Assembly (NCBI GenBank): GCA_003524095.1
Contig: DOEE01000001.1
Span: forward strand, 62,001-126,000
From: Clostridiales bacterium
Lineage (GTDB): Bacteria > Bacillota > Clostridia > Christensenellales > UBA1242
Direction of reading: 5' to 3'
DNA length: 64,000 nucleotides
Part shown: positions 36,893-45,657 of the stretch, in pieces
Numbering within the stretch: the stretch's first letter is position 1
Layout: each line of letters opens with the position of its first letter
Translations under genes and position numbers: made by a program
The notes under the pieces: generated by a model
Told to the model about the DNA's origin: nothing
The model's input: the letters and a program-made list of their open reading frames with translations, nothing else
Databases searched by the model: none

Positions 36893-37199
36893 TAAATAGC
36901 GCGGCATTTGCCCTAAACAGCGCGGCATTTGCGCATAAACACTTTTCTCGAATAAATTATCGTCTTTGATAAAACTTCGCCATACAGCGCAAATATTTGA
37001 TTTCTTTTGAATTTTGATTTTATTTGATTATTTTTTGATTTATTTTTGATTTTTTATCAATGAAAATCCTATATATAGAAACATCAAAAACTCAAGAATT
37101 GCCTGAAATTTAGGGCAGTTTGCCAATCTAACGACTATTATTTTTTTTGATTTTTGATTTCGCGAACTTTTGTGTGAAAGCCCGCGCCCGCTTTACAAG
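36893..37199. repeat. Repeat-rich AT region, candidate replication/DNA-unwinding site
   Basis: Two tandem copies of TAAAYAGCGCGGCATTTGC at 36893-36911 and 36914-36932 (21-nt period), a related CAGCGCAAATATTTG near 36972, then at 36995-37060 about seven TTTTGATT-type units in a row, and more at 37140-37160. No ORF. It lies immediately downstream of the Rep-like gene. Iteron-plus-AT-rich layout is typical of plasmid-type origins, but I cannot show function. The remaining part, 36784-36892, holds nothing I can name. Confidence 0.5.
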
Positions 37200-37916
37200 C
37201 TAATCCTGTAGAGATTTAGAGCCCCCTTCCTCAGAGAGTGACGGAAGTTCACTTATCATTTCAGTTAACACTTCCTTCACAACATTTTCAAAAGGATTAT
37301 TTGGTCTGCGCTGTAATTCATCTGCTGATGGTACAGTAAGAAGAATTAACTTGTCCGATACACTATCAGTTTTTGAATCTTTAAAATGCATATCAAAAGC
37401 ATATTCACCTATTAGCGGTTTAATCTTTTGCTTTAATTTTAAAACAAACAAGTTTCCATCCAGATCCTTCACGCGCGCGTTTCTAGAAATAATTTTAATT
37501 TTATTTTTATAATATCTCACTATTACAGGTACCGCTTGTCCGGCTGGTAGGCAAAGAATGTCTTGTCTATCATCAGGTGTCAGCATTGGGCTACCGTCCA
37601 AACCCCAAAAAAGAATCTCAGGATTTATGTAAATGTAAAGGCGGTTGTTGTTTTCTAAATGCCTTTTTATTATTCCTTTTTCTTCTAAGCCAACAAGAAT
37701 CCTTCTAGTTTGGCGTTCCTTTCTTCTTAGGATAGGTAGGTCATCAAGCATCTTTTTGTATGTAATCCAACAATACTTCCTCCTGTTAATGAATTTTGTA
37801 ACAGCGTTACCGCTATCAAAGAACTTGATTAAATAATCAAGTAGCAATGCATCTTGCATTGTAAGTCCAAGTTCGACCATAGTTTTTTGATCAAAGTCGA
37901 AAATGTATTCTCTCAT
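37200..37916 (-). CDS. Rep-like winged-helix protein of the inner element
   Basis: 238 residues. The N-terminal ~100 residues (ELGLTMQDALLLDYLIKFF, CWITYKKMLDDLPIL, RTRRILVGLEEKGIIKR-type) form a winged-helix as in replication initiators and DnaD-like phage replisome organisers. The rest is a beta-rich domain with VIVRYYKNKIKIISRN and an acidic Glu/Ser-rich end. RBS GGAGG before ATG 37916. Flanked on both sides by repeat-rich non-coding DNA, which fits a replication or copy-control role; no nickase or helicase motif is present. Confidence 0.6.
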   Translation of the reverse strand: MREYIFDFDQKTMVELGLTMQDALLLDYLIKFFDSGNAVTKFINRRKYCWITYKKMLDDLPILRRKERQTRRILVGLEEKGIIKRHLENNNRLYIYINPEILFWGLDGSPMLTPDDRQDILCLPAGQAVPVIVRYYKNKIKIISRNARVKDLDGNLFVLKLKQKIKPLIGEYAFDMHFKDSKTDSVSDKLILLTVPSADELQRRPNNPFENVVKEVLTEMISELPSLSEEGGSKSLQD

Positions 37917-38152
37917 AATATCCTCCTAATTAAATTTTTTTGCCACATAATAGGTTGATCAGGCCTATCATGAAGCATATATTTTAACGAGCTCTCGAGC
38001 ACTCGATAAAACCAAATTGAAATGTGCCTACATATATAAGGACTAAGAAAGGCAAAAGTCCCCTAGCAATGTGCCAAAAATTTTCATCCTCCTATATGTA
38101 AGGACAGAAAAAGTTAAATCACCACTAGTAAAGTGCCAAGTTTTTTTATAAA
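37917..38152. promoter_or_regulatory. Rep upstream region with palindrome and long imperfect direct repeat
   Basis: ATAGG (37950-37954) / CCTAT (37964-37968) palindrome around TTGATCAGG, about 35 nt upstream of the Rep start, suits an autoregulatory operator. A degenerate direct repeat of about 47 nt follows (38032-38077 and 38092-38139), each beginning with TATATRTAAGGAC and ending TRTGCCAA/AAGTGCCAA. Confidence 0.45.
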
Positions 38153-38184
38153 ACAAAAAAAGACCGCTAAACTAATAGCAGTCT
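38153..38184 (-). terminator. Minus-strand terminator left of the repeat arrays
   Basis: On the minus strand AGACTGCTA (38184-38176) pairs, with one G-U, with TAGCGGTCT (38169-38161), followed by seven or more T. No annotated minus-strand gene ends here, so it may end a non-coding transcript over the repeat arrays. Confidence 0.6.
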
Positions 38185-38336
38185 CTTTTGACCTTCCTCT
38201 TATATTATACGGCTCAGAACGCTCATTTCGTAATCCGGTCGTTCACTTTCGTTCATTTTTCGTAACAATTTTTGAATTATCACTAAATAACACACCTACA
38301 AATGAACAAAATTTAATCCTGTATAATAAAAAATTT

Positions 38337-38770
38337 GCTGTCACAAGTGTCATATCTGTCACTAAAAAATAAACTTACATAATAAAAAACGTTGTCATCC
38401 TTGTCACATCCGTCACAAGAAAAATGACAGAAATGACAAATGACATTAAAATTCGTTTATATAGGAATTAGTGACACTTATGACAACGATGACAAGGATT
38501 TTAATATAAAACAGTGACACTTGTGACGCTTGTGACAGGTAATTTTTATATAAAAACATTTGTCCTATTTGTCCTTTGTCCACAAAATAATGGACAGAAA
38601 GACAAAAGGCAAATAGATTCGTTTAAAAGGACATATTGGACAAACAGGACAAATAGACAAATAAATTTTTTATTTTTTACCGGCTCTCACGCGTACGCGC
38701 ACGCGCACGTAAAATATTTAACGTTTTAGTGTTGTAGTGTCACAAATGACACTAATGACACTATTACACT
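38337..38770. repeat. Arrays of 9-nt-phased TGTCA/TGACA and GGACA motifs
   Basis: Non-coding. Clusters of three to four pentamers at a 9-nt step: TGTCACAAG TGTCATATC TGTCAC near 38339; TGTCATCCT TGTCACATC CGTCAC near 38393; TGACAGAAA TGACAAA TGACA near 38425; GACACTTAT GACAACGAT GACA near 38472; GACACTTGT GACGCTTGT GACA near 38515; then TTGTCC (x3) and GGACA-type (x4) versions at 38563-38660, and GTGTCACAA ATGACACTA ATGACAC near 38738. Orientation alternates between clusters. It looks like a large set of protein-binding sites or iterons. Confidence 0.7.
38688..38711. other. Alternating purine-pyrimidine GC tract
   Basis: CACGCGTACGCGCACGCG followed by CACGTA: 24 nt of strict pyrimidine-purine alternation in otherwise very AT-rich DNA, within the 9-nt repeat region. 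Such tracts can adopt Z-DNA under supercoiling. Confidence 0.6.
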
Positions 38771-38815
38771 AAATTTGTTTGATTTATATATAATATTAAC
38801 CCCAAATTTTTCCGA

Positions 38816-38847
38816 TAAAAAAAGAACGGGCAGGCTAGTCCGTTCTC
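38816..38847 (-). terminator. Terminator of the composite restriction operon
   Basis: Minus-strand AGAACGG (38846-38840) / CCGTTCT (38829-38823) stem with a T-run (38822-38816), about 35 nt after the stop of the last operon gene. Confidence 0.8.
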
Positions 38848-38880
38848 TTATTTTCTTGTTTTTTATTACCATAATCTTCG

Positions 38881-39423
38881 TTACTTAAACTTTCTGGTAT
38901 ATTTACAACCAGTCTTAGAAAAATTTTCGCATCCATAAAAATTCCCATAGGGGCCGTGTCTTTTTATTAATTTTGCTCCACATCTAGGACAAAAATCTTT
39001 TGTTGTTTCTGTAATCTTGTTTTGTTTTTCATTGTCTGATAGATTCATTAGCTCAGTTTGTTGTTGATTGACCTTATTTATTGAAATTTTGTGTTTTAAA
39101 TAATAAATCAAAACTATAATTCCAATTATTACAATTACTGCTATTAAATAAATCCACCACTGAAAACTAAACAACCATGTAATAAATTTTAACAATTCAA
39201 TTAAAATCGTAGATAAAGACAAGAAAACTATTAATCTTATAAACCAGTGACAATCACTCATTAAATCTGAATCATAAATTCCAAAGGCGTCAAAAATTAT
39301 GCCTACAATACCAAACGCTATTGAAAAAGAGATAATTCCAACAAAACAAAGTAATATATTGTCCACAATTTCATTTCCCGTTATTTCAACAAAATTTGTA
39401 ATTATATTAAACAGCTTTTCCAT
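38881..39423 (-). CDS. Membrane protein with C-terminal topoisomerase-type zinc ribbon
   Basis: 180 residues. Four hydrophobic helices in the first ~115 residues (NILLCFVGIISFSIAFGIVGIIFD; FIRLIVFLSLSTILI; WWIYLIAVIVIIGIIVLIYYL) are followed by a cytosolic tail ending in FCPRCGAKLIKRHGPYGNFYGCENF, a C4 zinc ribbon as found at the end of topoisomerase I (CxxC...C...C). Such ribbons bind single-stranded DNA or help nucleases. Last gene of the operon, 14 nt after its neighbour. A membrane-tethered nucleic-acid-binding role is inference. Confidence 0.7.
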   Translation of the reverse strand: MEKLFNIITNFVEITGNEIVDNILLCFVGIISFSIAFGIVGIIFDAFGIYDSDLMSDCHWFIRLIVFLSLSTILIELLKFITWLFSFQWWIYLIAVIVIIGIIVLIYYLKHKISINKVNQQQTELMNLSDNEKQNKITETTKDFCPRCGAKLIKRHGPYGNFYGCENFSKTGCKYTRKFK

Positions 39424-39437
39424 TTATAATTATTCCT

Positions 39438-39842
39438 CTACTTATAAAACTTCTTTTTTGATTTGTATAATTTAAATAAGCCATATATTGCACCAATTAT
39501 TGCAATTACAGATAGATAACTTGTTATATAATCTACATCAAAGCCTAAAATAAGTATTACTAAAACAACACTGAATGTGTAAGTCAAACTTAAAGCAATA
39601 ACATTAAAAAAGCTGAATCTACTTTTATATATTTTTGATATTCCAAAAGCAATAGAATATGAAATTATCACATTAAGTATCCATAGTACATATTGTAAAA
39701 AATGTACAGATGCAAAATCAAAATTTATCATACCGATTAATCCGCCTATCAACAAAGATAAAAGTGCGCCAATAATTGATGTGACAATAATTTTAATAAA
39801 GTTTATTTTTTTAATTTTTTGAATATTTGGCTTATAATCCAT
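39438..39842 (-). CDS. Four-helix membrane protein, unknown
   Basis: 134 residues with four hydrophobic helices (IIVTSIIGALLSLLIGGLIG; YVLWILNVIISYSIAFGIS; VIALSLTYTFSVVLVILIL; LSVIAIIGAIYGLFKLY) and basic ends (KIKKIN, KSKKKFYK). Its start codon shares one base with the stop of the 39842-40060 gene, so translation is coupled. No family recognised. Two membrane genes at the end of a restriction operon are unusual. Confidence 0.68.
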   Translation of the reverse strand: MDYKPNIQKIKKINFIKIIVTSIIGALLSLLIGGLIGMINFDFASVHFLQYVLWILNVIISYSIAFGISKIYKSRFSFFNVIALSLTYTFSVVLVILILGFDVDYITSYLSVIAIIGAIYGLFKLYKSKKKFYK

Positions 39843-40060
39843 TATTTTTTTCCACCAAAGAAGTTAGATAATGCTTTTTTGAATTTTTCCCAAAGACTTG
39901 GTTTTTTATCGTAGTGTTCAAGTTTTGAATTTAATGTTTCCGCTGAATGAAAAAATTGTTCAATTTCTGTTTGTTCCTGTGTTGTATATTTATCATAATT
40001 GTCCATTATATCATCAATTACTTTATTAAAACTCTTTGTTAAATCACTTTTTTTACTCAT
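39842..40060 (-). CDS. Small helical protein, unknown
   Basis: 72 residues, charged and helical (KSFNKVIDDIMDNYDKYTTQ, FHSAETLNSKLEHYDKK) with a basic amphipathic C-terminus KFKKALSNFFGGKK that could touch membrane or nucleic acid. RBS GGAGGAAAC before ATG 40060, 12 nt after hsdR. No family recognised. Confidence 0.6.
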   Translation of the reverse strand: MSKKSDLTKSFNKVIDDIMDNYDKYTTQEQTEIEQFFHSAETLNSKLEHYDKKPSLWEKFKKALSNFFGGKK

Positions 40061-40072
40061 GTTTCCTCCATA

Positions 40073-42985
40073 TTAATAATATTGTTCAATGTATTTGTAG
40101 GCCTTATCAAACACTTCAATATCTTTAATTTTATATTTAATCCAAACAACACTTCTAAGTGCTTTTTTAACTTCTTGTTTTCCTGCAGTAGTGTCTTGCC
40201 AACCATCAAAACGAACAATTTTGACAATGTCATCGATATCTTTAACAATACGTTCAACAATGATTGGTGTAGCTTTATTTTTAACGCTATTAAACAAATC
40301 TGTTAAAGCAGCAATGCCTTTATCAATTTCGTTTGCAGGAATAACTTCTTTTTCGGCTTGTGCAGCTTCTTTTGCTAAATCAAGCAAATTTTTCAAGAAT
40401 TCAATACTTGTTATAAGCCCTTGTTCATGTCTCATTCTTAATTCCTCAAGTTTTTCACCAAGTTTAATAAATCTTGGTTCATTGCGATGGTTTAATATTT
40501 TTGCTACGAGATTGATTTCGATTCTTTTTGATGCTTTCTTAATATCACCATTTTTAGTAATAAAATCATCAATTAAATCCGCATCAAGAGATAAAATTTC
40601 CTCATCATCATGAACTTCGCCAACAAATACATTTTGATGAACAAGTTCAATCGTTTTTGGACCAAGAGTATTCCAAATAAGTTTTCCTGTTCCATCAGTA
40701 GGCTTTACAGATTCATAAACCTTTGATACCCATTGATAATCAATTCTATATGGGATTAAGAAATCGTCTGGAGACAATGCGTTCCAAGCTCTATTTAAAA
40801 CCCTGTAATCAGCAGCAAAAGCATCTTTTTCTTTATTTGTAGGCAAACATTCTTGTGCAGCCATCAAACCTTCCCATCCTTCAACAGTACGATCAACGCC
40901 CATAAAGTAACTTAAACATTTTTTAAGCAGAGCAGGAAGTTGTTTTTTTACTTCTTGAATATTTGTGATAATTCTTTTCATTGAATTTTCATCAAAATCA
41001 AGAGCACGTGCAACATTGTCAAAAATACCAGTATAATCCACAATTAAACCATGAGTTTTACCATCATCATATGTTCTATTTGTTCTACAAATAGCTTGAA
41101 GTAATGTGTGGTCTTTCATTGGTTTATCAAGATACATTGCTTGAAGGATTGGAGCATCAAAACCTGTAAGCAATTTTGCTGTTACAATAACAAGTTTTAA
41201 TGGTTTCTTTGGGTCTCTAAATTCATCAAGAACTTTTGATTCTTCATCTTTAGTTCTGCGGAATGCTTTATATCTATCTTCTTTATCATTATTTGTATCA
41301 ATTACCACAGTAGTTTCTTCAGGAGACATCAATGTATCAAATACTTCTTTGTATCTTATACAGCATTCTCTATCATAACAAACGACTTGCCCTTTATAAC
41401 CATTTGGTTCAATTTTTTCTCTAAAATGCTTAACAATATGTTCACAAACCTTCTTTATGCGAGATGGATTATAGAAAATTGCCTTCATATTAACTTTTGC
41501 AGATAATTCTGCTTTTTGTTCCTCGCTTAGCCCATCGGTTAAAGCATCAAATTCTTTGTCAAGAGTTTCTTTGTCAATATGTAGGTCCATTGGAACTGGT
41601 TCAAAATTAAGTGGCAAAGTCGCCTTATCTCTAATCGAGTCAGAGAAAGAGTATTTGCTCATATATCCGGATCTATCTTCAGCAGCACCAAATGTATTAA
41701 AAGTGTTGTGATCAACTCTGTTTATAGGTGTTCCTGTTAATCCGAAGAAAAATGCGTTTGGAAGAGCAATTCTCATTTTTTCGCCAAGGTTTCCTTCTTG
41801 AGTTCTGTGTGCCTCGTCAACCATCAAGATAATATTATCTCTGCGATTTAATTCGCCATTAACTTCGCCAAACTTAAATATAGTAGTGATTAGAATTTTA
41901 CGCATATCGCCTTTGAAAAAAGCAATAAGTTCTTCTTTTGAATTTGCACTTGCCATATTAGGAATATCTGATGCGTTGAATGTTGCGGTGATTTGTGTTT
42001 CAAGATCAATACGGTCATCAACAATAACAACTGTAGGATTTTTTAGTTCTGGTGTCATACGAAGTTTTTGTGCTGCAAAAACCATAAGCAGTGATTTGCC
42101 AGATCCTTGAAAATGCCAAATTAATCCTTTTTTAGGGTATCCTGCAATAACTCTTTGAATAATTGCATTTGCTCCTTCATATTGCTGATAGCGGCAGATT
42201 ATCTTATACTTGCGATAATGCTTGTCTGTTGCAAACATAGTAAAGAATTCAAATATATCCATAATTTTTTCTGGAGTTATCATATCTTCAATGCTTGTTT
42301 TAACATCAATTAAATTACCTTCAGTTTTATGATCTGCTGTATGCCAAGGTCCCCATAAATTTGCTGGAGCATTAACAGAACCATACCTAAAACATTTGCC
42401 TTCTGTAGCAAAATTAAATACGTTTGTAACAAACATTTCTGGAATGCTTTTTTCGTAGTTTAAAATGTCACTAATTCCATCAAGATAGGTGATAGCGCTT
42501 CTAACAGGAGTTTTCAACTCACCAATAACAAGAGGAAATCCATTAACAACCAAAACAATATCAAGTCTTTTTCCGCCTTCCTCACAAGGATAAACCCATT
42601 GATTTGTTACAATATATTCATTCTTTTCAAGTGCTTCTTTTGTTATTGTGCCAAAAAACTTAATTGGAATCATTCTTCCATCTTTACCGAAAGGATAAGA
42701 ATTTTCTTCAAATATCCATTTTTTGAACAATTCATTTTGTGTGACCAAATTGTGAGCTTGAACAGAATTGATAAGTGTTCTTAATTTGTAGATTACTTCA
42801 TCAGCTCTTGATGGCTCAATTGCTATTTCAGGATTAAGCCTTATTAAAGCTTCCTTAACCATTGGTTCAACCAACACATCATTAAATTGTCTTGGCAATT
42901 CTTCTGCTGGAATATATTTCCAATCAACATTTTTTAAACTTTCAATCACCATTTTTTCAACTGTGTTATCTTCGTTAAATGTCAT
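40073..42985 (-). CDS. hsdR: Type I restriction enzyme HsdR subunit
   Basis: 970 residues, normal size. N-terminal nuclease domain: LDIVLVVNGFPLVIGELK (Asp 142, Glu 156-x-Lys 158). SF2 translocase: Walker A HFQGSGKSLLM (294-298), DEAH box LMVDEAHRTQ (390-393), motif III FFGLTGTPI, later KLVIVTAKLLTGFDAP and QAICRTNRTYDDG (motif VI Arg). The C-terminal helical domain joins the methyltransferase core. It translocates DNA with ATP and cuts unmethylated DNA at a distance. Starts 1 nt after the hsdS stop. All catalytic residues seem intact, so this system should be able to restrict. Confidence 0.95.
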   Translation of the reverse strand: MTFNEDNTVEKMVIESLKNVDWKYIPAEELPRQFNDVLVEPMVKEALIRLNPEIAIEPSRADEVIYKLRTLINSVQAHNLVTQNELFKKWIFEENSYPFGKDGRMIPIKFFGTITKEALEKNEYIVTNQWVYPCEEGGKRLDIVLVVNGFPLVIGELKTPVRSAITYLDGISDILNYEKSIPEMFVTNVFNFATEGKCFRYGSVNAPANLWGPWHTADHKTEGNLIDVKTSIEDMITPEKIMDIFEFFTMFATDKHYRKYKIICRYQQYEGANAIIQRVIAGYPKKGLIWHFQGSGKSLLMVFAAQKLRMTPELKNPTVVIVDDRIDLETQITATFNASDIPNMASANSKEELIAFFKGDMRKILITTIFKFGEVNGELNRRDNIILMVDEAHRTQEGNLGEKMRIALPNAFFFGLTGTPINRVDHNTFNTFGAAEDRSGYMSKYSFSDSIRDKATLPLNFEPVPMDLHIDKETLDKEFDALTDGLSEEQKAELSAKVNMKAIFYNPSRIKKVCEHIVKHFREKIEPNGYKGQVVCYDRECCIRYKEVFDTLMSPEETTVVIDTNNDKEDRYKAFRRTKDEESKVLDEFRDPKKPLKLVIVTAKLLTGFDAPILQAMYLDKPMKDHTLLQAICRTNRTYDDGKTHGLIVDYTGIFDNVARALDFDENSMKRIITNIQEVKKQLPALLKKCLSYFMGVDRTVEGWEGLMAAQECLPTNKEKDAFAADYRVLNRAWNALSPDDFLIPYRIDYQWVSKVYESVKPTDGTGKLIWNTLGPKTIELVHQNVFVGEVHDDEEILSLDADLIDDFITKNGDIKKASKRIEINLVAKILNHRNEPRFIKLGEKLEELRMRHEQGLITSIEFLKNLLDLAKEAAQAEKEVIPANEIDKGIAALTDLFNSVKNKATPIIVERIVKDIDDIVKIVRFDGWQDTTAGKQEVKKALRSVVWIKYKIKDIEVFDKAYKYIEQYY

Positions 42986-42986
42986 A

Positions 42987-44165
42987 TTAGTTTTCCTCCT
43001 TTGTTAAATATTTGTTGATTATTTTTTTATAAAGAGTTTCAAGTTTTGTTATACATTCTTGGATATTTAATTTTGATTTATCAATTCTTTGTGCAAAACA
43101 TATGAAATTATTTTGCAATTCTATAGGCGCAACAAATATAGGTAAATTTAATATTGTTTCTTTTCCCACATTAACTTGTATACTTTTTGTTGCACCCTTC
43201 ACAAGTTCTTGCCTTATTTTATAATGAGATAAATAATATCTTATAAATAATTTGTTAAATTTTGTTGAATCGTTAAAAATTAGTTTGCCTACACGTTGAT
43301 TTAATAACATTTTTTTCCCTTGGGTTTTTATTTCGGTAGGAACACCTAAAATTTTGGGATCTCCTGCCATATCTGTCATTGCAATAATTATATCACCATT
43401 TTTCAACTGGTATTGACTATATTTATCCCAGAAAGCTTCGGGTAAAAATTTTGCATTGTAATTTATATCAAATTCACCATTTGGTCTTATATTACTCATA
43501 CGACAGTTATATATTTCAGATTTCTCTACATAATCTGAACTCTTAAAAGCGTATCCGTTTAAGATGTCGCATATGTCACTAACTTTGATTGTTTTCCAAT
43601 TTTTTTCGTTGTCAATTGGTGTCCCAAACATCTCTATAAATTTTGCTTTAACAAGTTCATCGCTTTGTTTAAGCATTTCTTTGTAAGAGTCAAGTGTATC
43701 ATTTATTGACCATAATGTTTTTGCAAGTTTTCTTTGAGTTTCTAAATCCGGTAAATAGAACTCAAGTTCTTTTAAATCTTTCCAGTTTATTGTAGGTGAC
43801 AATGATCCAACAGATATTCTAATAGCTTCGTCAAAAAAGTAATCAGATGCAATAAACAAAGCAAAAAAATCATAGTCAACAATTTCTTCTTTTGGTCTAA
43901 GAATCATTCCGTGAGCAGAAAATATACCATCATGAGGAGCAATGGCAGCTCTTCTTAAATAAGCATTTCTTTTACCTAATAGAATATCGCCTTTATGCAT
44001 TATCAACTTTTCGCCAATAATAGGAACATCGCTGCCCCAACGAGAAATTTTTAGACATTTAGTGTCCATGTGTTCAAGACCAATATATGTTGAATAATCT
44101 TCAGGAGATGGTATTTTTTTCTCTGTGCAATTAATTGCAAAATCACCAAATTTATATTTACTCAT
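42987..44165 (-). CDS. hsdS: Type I restriction enzyme specificity subunit HsdS
   Basis: 392 residues from ATG 44165, which has GGAGGT seven bases upstream; a start seven codons earlier lacks one. Two target recognition domains: residues 1-~150 (ISVGSLSPTINWKDLKELEF ends TRD1) and ~190-390 (SDICDILNGYAFKSSDYVEK begins TRD2), each followed by a coiled conserved region (QRKLAKTLWSINDTLDSYKE; IDKSKLNIQECITKLETLYK). It names the DNA sequence for methylation and cutting. It overlaps the HsdM gene by 8 nt. Confidence 0.92.
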   Translation of the reverse strand: MSKYKFGDFAINCTEKKIPSPEDYSTYIGLEHMDTKCLKISRWGSDVPIIGEKLIMHKGDILLGKRNAYLRRAAIAPHDGIFSAHGMILRPKEEIVDYDFFALFIASDYFFDEAIRISVGSLSPTINWKDLKELEFYLPDLETQRKLAKTLWSINDTLDSYKEMLKQSDELVKAKFIEMFGTPIDNEKNWKTIKVSDICDILNGYAFKSSDYVEKSEIYNCRMSNIRPNGEFDINYNAKFLPEAFWDKYSQYQLKNGDIIIAMTDMAGDPKILGVPTEIKTQGKKMLLNQRVGKLIFNDSTKFNKLFIRYYLSHYKIRQELVKGATKSIQVNVGKETILNLPIFVAPIELQNNFICFAQRIDKSKLNIQECITKLETLYKKIINKYLTKEEN

Positions 44166-45657
44166 TATTAGCACCTCCAATTTCATTAATTATTTCATTT
44201 AAAGATTGTTGAATATTGTTTGAACAATCAAGCCAATTGCAATAACAATCATTTATTGTTGCATCGTCTTCATCTTCACCAAATTGGACATCCATCTTAA
44301 CATATAATGGGATGCTTAATTTTGATTCATTAGATAATATTTCACCAATTGATTTGACAGAACAAAATTTATCTTCAGTAGTAAAACGATTGTAAGCATC
44401 AGAAATCTTTTTAATTTGTGAGTCTGTTAAATAACTTGCTGCATTTTTTCTTGTTACCAATTCTTTTGCGTTGATAAATAAAACTTTTCCGACTCTGTCT
44501 GCATGTTTTTTAGTTCTACAAATCATTATGCAAGATTCCATTGGCGAATTATAAAACAAATTTTTTCCAAGACCAATTATGCATTCTATTAAATCGCTTT
44601 TTACAAGATTTTCTCTTATAGATTGCTCTTCGTTTCTAAATAAAACTCCGTGTGGAAGAAGTATTGCACAACGACCAGTTTTTGGTTTTAAACTTTTTAA
44701 TATGTGCTGAATAAACGCGTAGTCAGCACGGCTTTGAGGTGGAACACCCAAAAAGTTTCTGCAATACTTATCACTTTCAAAAGCAGATCTGTCCCACTGT
44801 GAGATTGAATAAGGTGGATTTGCAAGACAAATATCAAATTCCTTAAGTTTTCCAAATTCAATAAACGCAGGATTCTTTAAAGTATCATCATTGACAATAT
44901 TGAAATCTTTAACTCCATGCAAAAACAAATTCATTTTACCAATTGCAGCCGTAAGTGCATTGATTTCTTGCCCGTAAACAGAAACATTGCGCCATTCTTC
45001 GCCTTTATCTTTCAAATGCGCAATACAGGAAATAAGCATACCAGCACTTCCACACGTAGGATCGTAAATTGATTCGCCTGATTTTGGTTGCAATAGCTCT
45101 GTCATTAAGTGAACAACAGTTCTGTTTGTATAAAATTCTTGAGCAGTGTGACCACTATCATCGGCAAACTTTTTAACAAGATATTCATAACCTTGTCCAA
45201 GTTCATCTTCAGGGCAGTTTGCAAGCGACAATGTTTTTGTGCTAAAATGTTCGATAATATCTTTCAAAAGCTTATCTGGCAATCTATTTTTATTTGTCCA
45301 TGAAGCATCACCAAAAACCCCAGTTAATTTATTGCCGTTTGCCTTTTCAATTTTTCTAAAAGCGGTAACTATTGCCAAACCTACATCAGAAACTGTTTCT
45401 CTAACATCATTCCAATGATATCCTTTTGGAATTATAAAAGTATGAAGCTCATCATCACTAAATTCCATTGCATCATCGCCATATTTTTCAATTGCAAGTT
45501 CGGTTTCTTCGTCATAAACATCGCACATTCTTTTGAAGAATAGCAATGGGAAGATATATTGCTTGTAGGCGCCAGCATCAATGTTGGTTCTAAGTAAAAC
45601 TGCAGATCCCCACAAATAATTTTCCAAATCTTCAAGTTTGATTCTATTATTCATCAA
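44158..45657 (-). CDS. hsdM: Type I methyltransferase subunit HsdM (second paralogue)
   Basis: 499 residues, canonical HsdM length. N-terminal HsdM_N domain (YKQYIFPLLFFKRMCDVYDE), then SAM motif I YDPTCGSAGMLIS (199-207) and catalytic NPPYSIS (280-283). It makes N6-methyladenine as part of the M2S complex. The normally conserved FxTPR segment is FYTNRTVVHLM here, a departure from the consensus. It overlaps the ARH-HsdM fusion gene by 11 nt and is clearly a diverged paralogue of the fusion's C-terminal half rather than a recent copy. Confidence 0.93.
   Translation of the reverse strand: MMNNRIKLEDLENYLWGSAVLLRTNIDAGAYKQYIFPLLFFKRMCDVYDEETELAIEKYGDDAMEFSDDELHTFIIPKGYHWNDVRETVSDVGLAIVTAFRKIEKANGNKLTGVFGDASWTNKNRLPDKLLKDIIEHFSTKTLSLANCPEDELGQGYEYLVKKFADDSGHTAQEFYTNRTVVHLMTELLQPKSGESIYDPTCGSAGMLISCIAHLKDKGEEWRNVSVYGQEINALTAAIGKMNLFLHGVKDFNIVNDDTLKNPAFIEFGKLKEFDICLANPPYSISQWDRSAFESDKYCRNFLGVPPQSRADYAFIQHILKSLKPKTGRCAILLPHGVLFRNEEQSIRENLVKSDLIECIIGLGKNLFYNSPMESCIMICRTKKHADRVGKVLFINAKELVTRKNAASYLTDSQIKKISDAYNRFTTEDKFCSVKSIGEILSNESKLSIPLYVKMDVQFGEDEDDATINDCYCNWLDCSNNIQQSLNEIINEIGGANNE

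Noticed and set aside
38133..38729. Two plus-strand open frames (ending VTSVISVTKK, and starting MTLVTLVTGN) over the 9-nt repeat region
   Set aside because: Their Val-Thr repeats simply translate the 9-nt DNA repeats; no RBS, and no similarity to known proteins. Treated as non-coding arrays.
38337..38770. CRISPR array
   Set aside because: The repeats are pentamers at 9-nt steps with no 25-37-nt repeat/spacer structure, and no cas genes are in the window.
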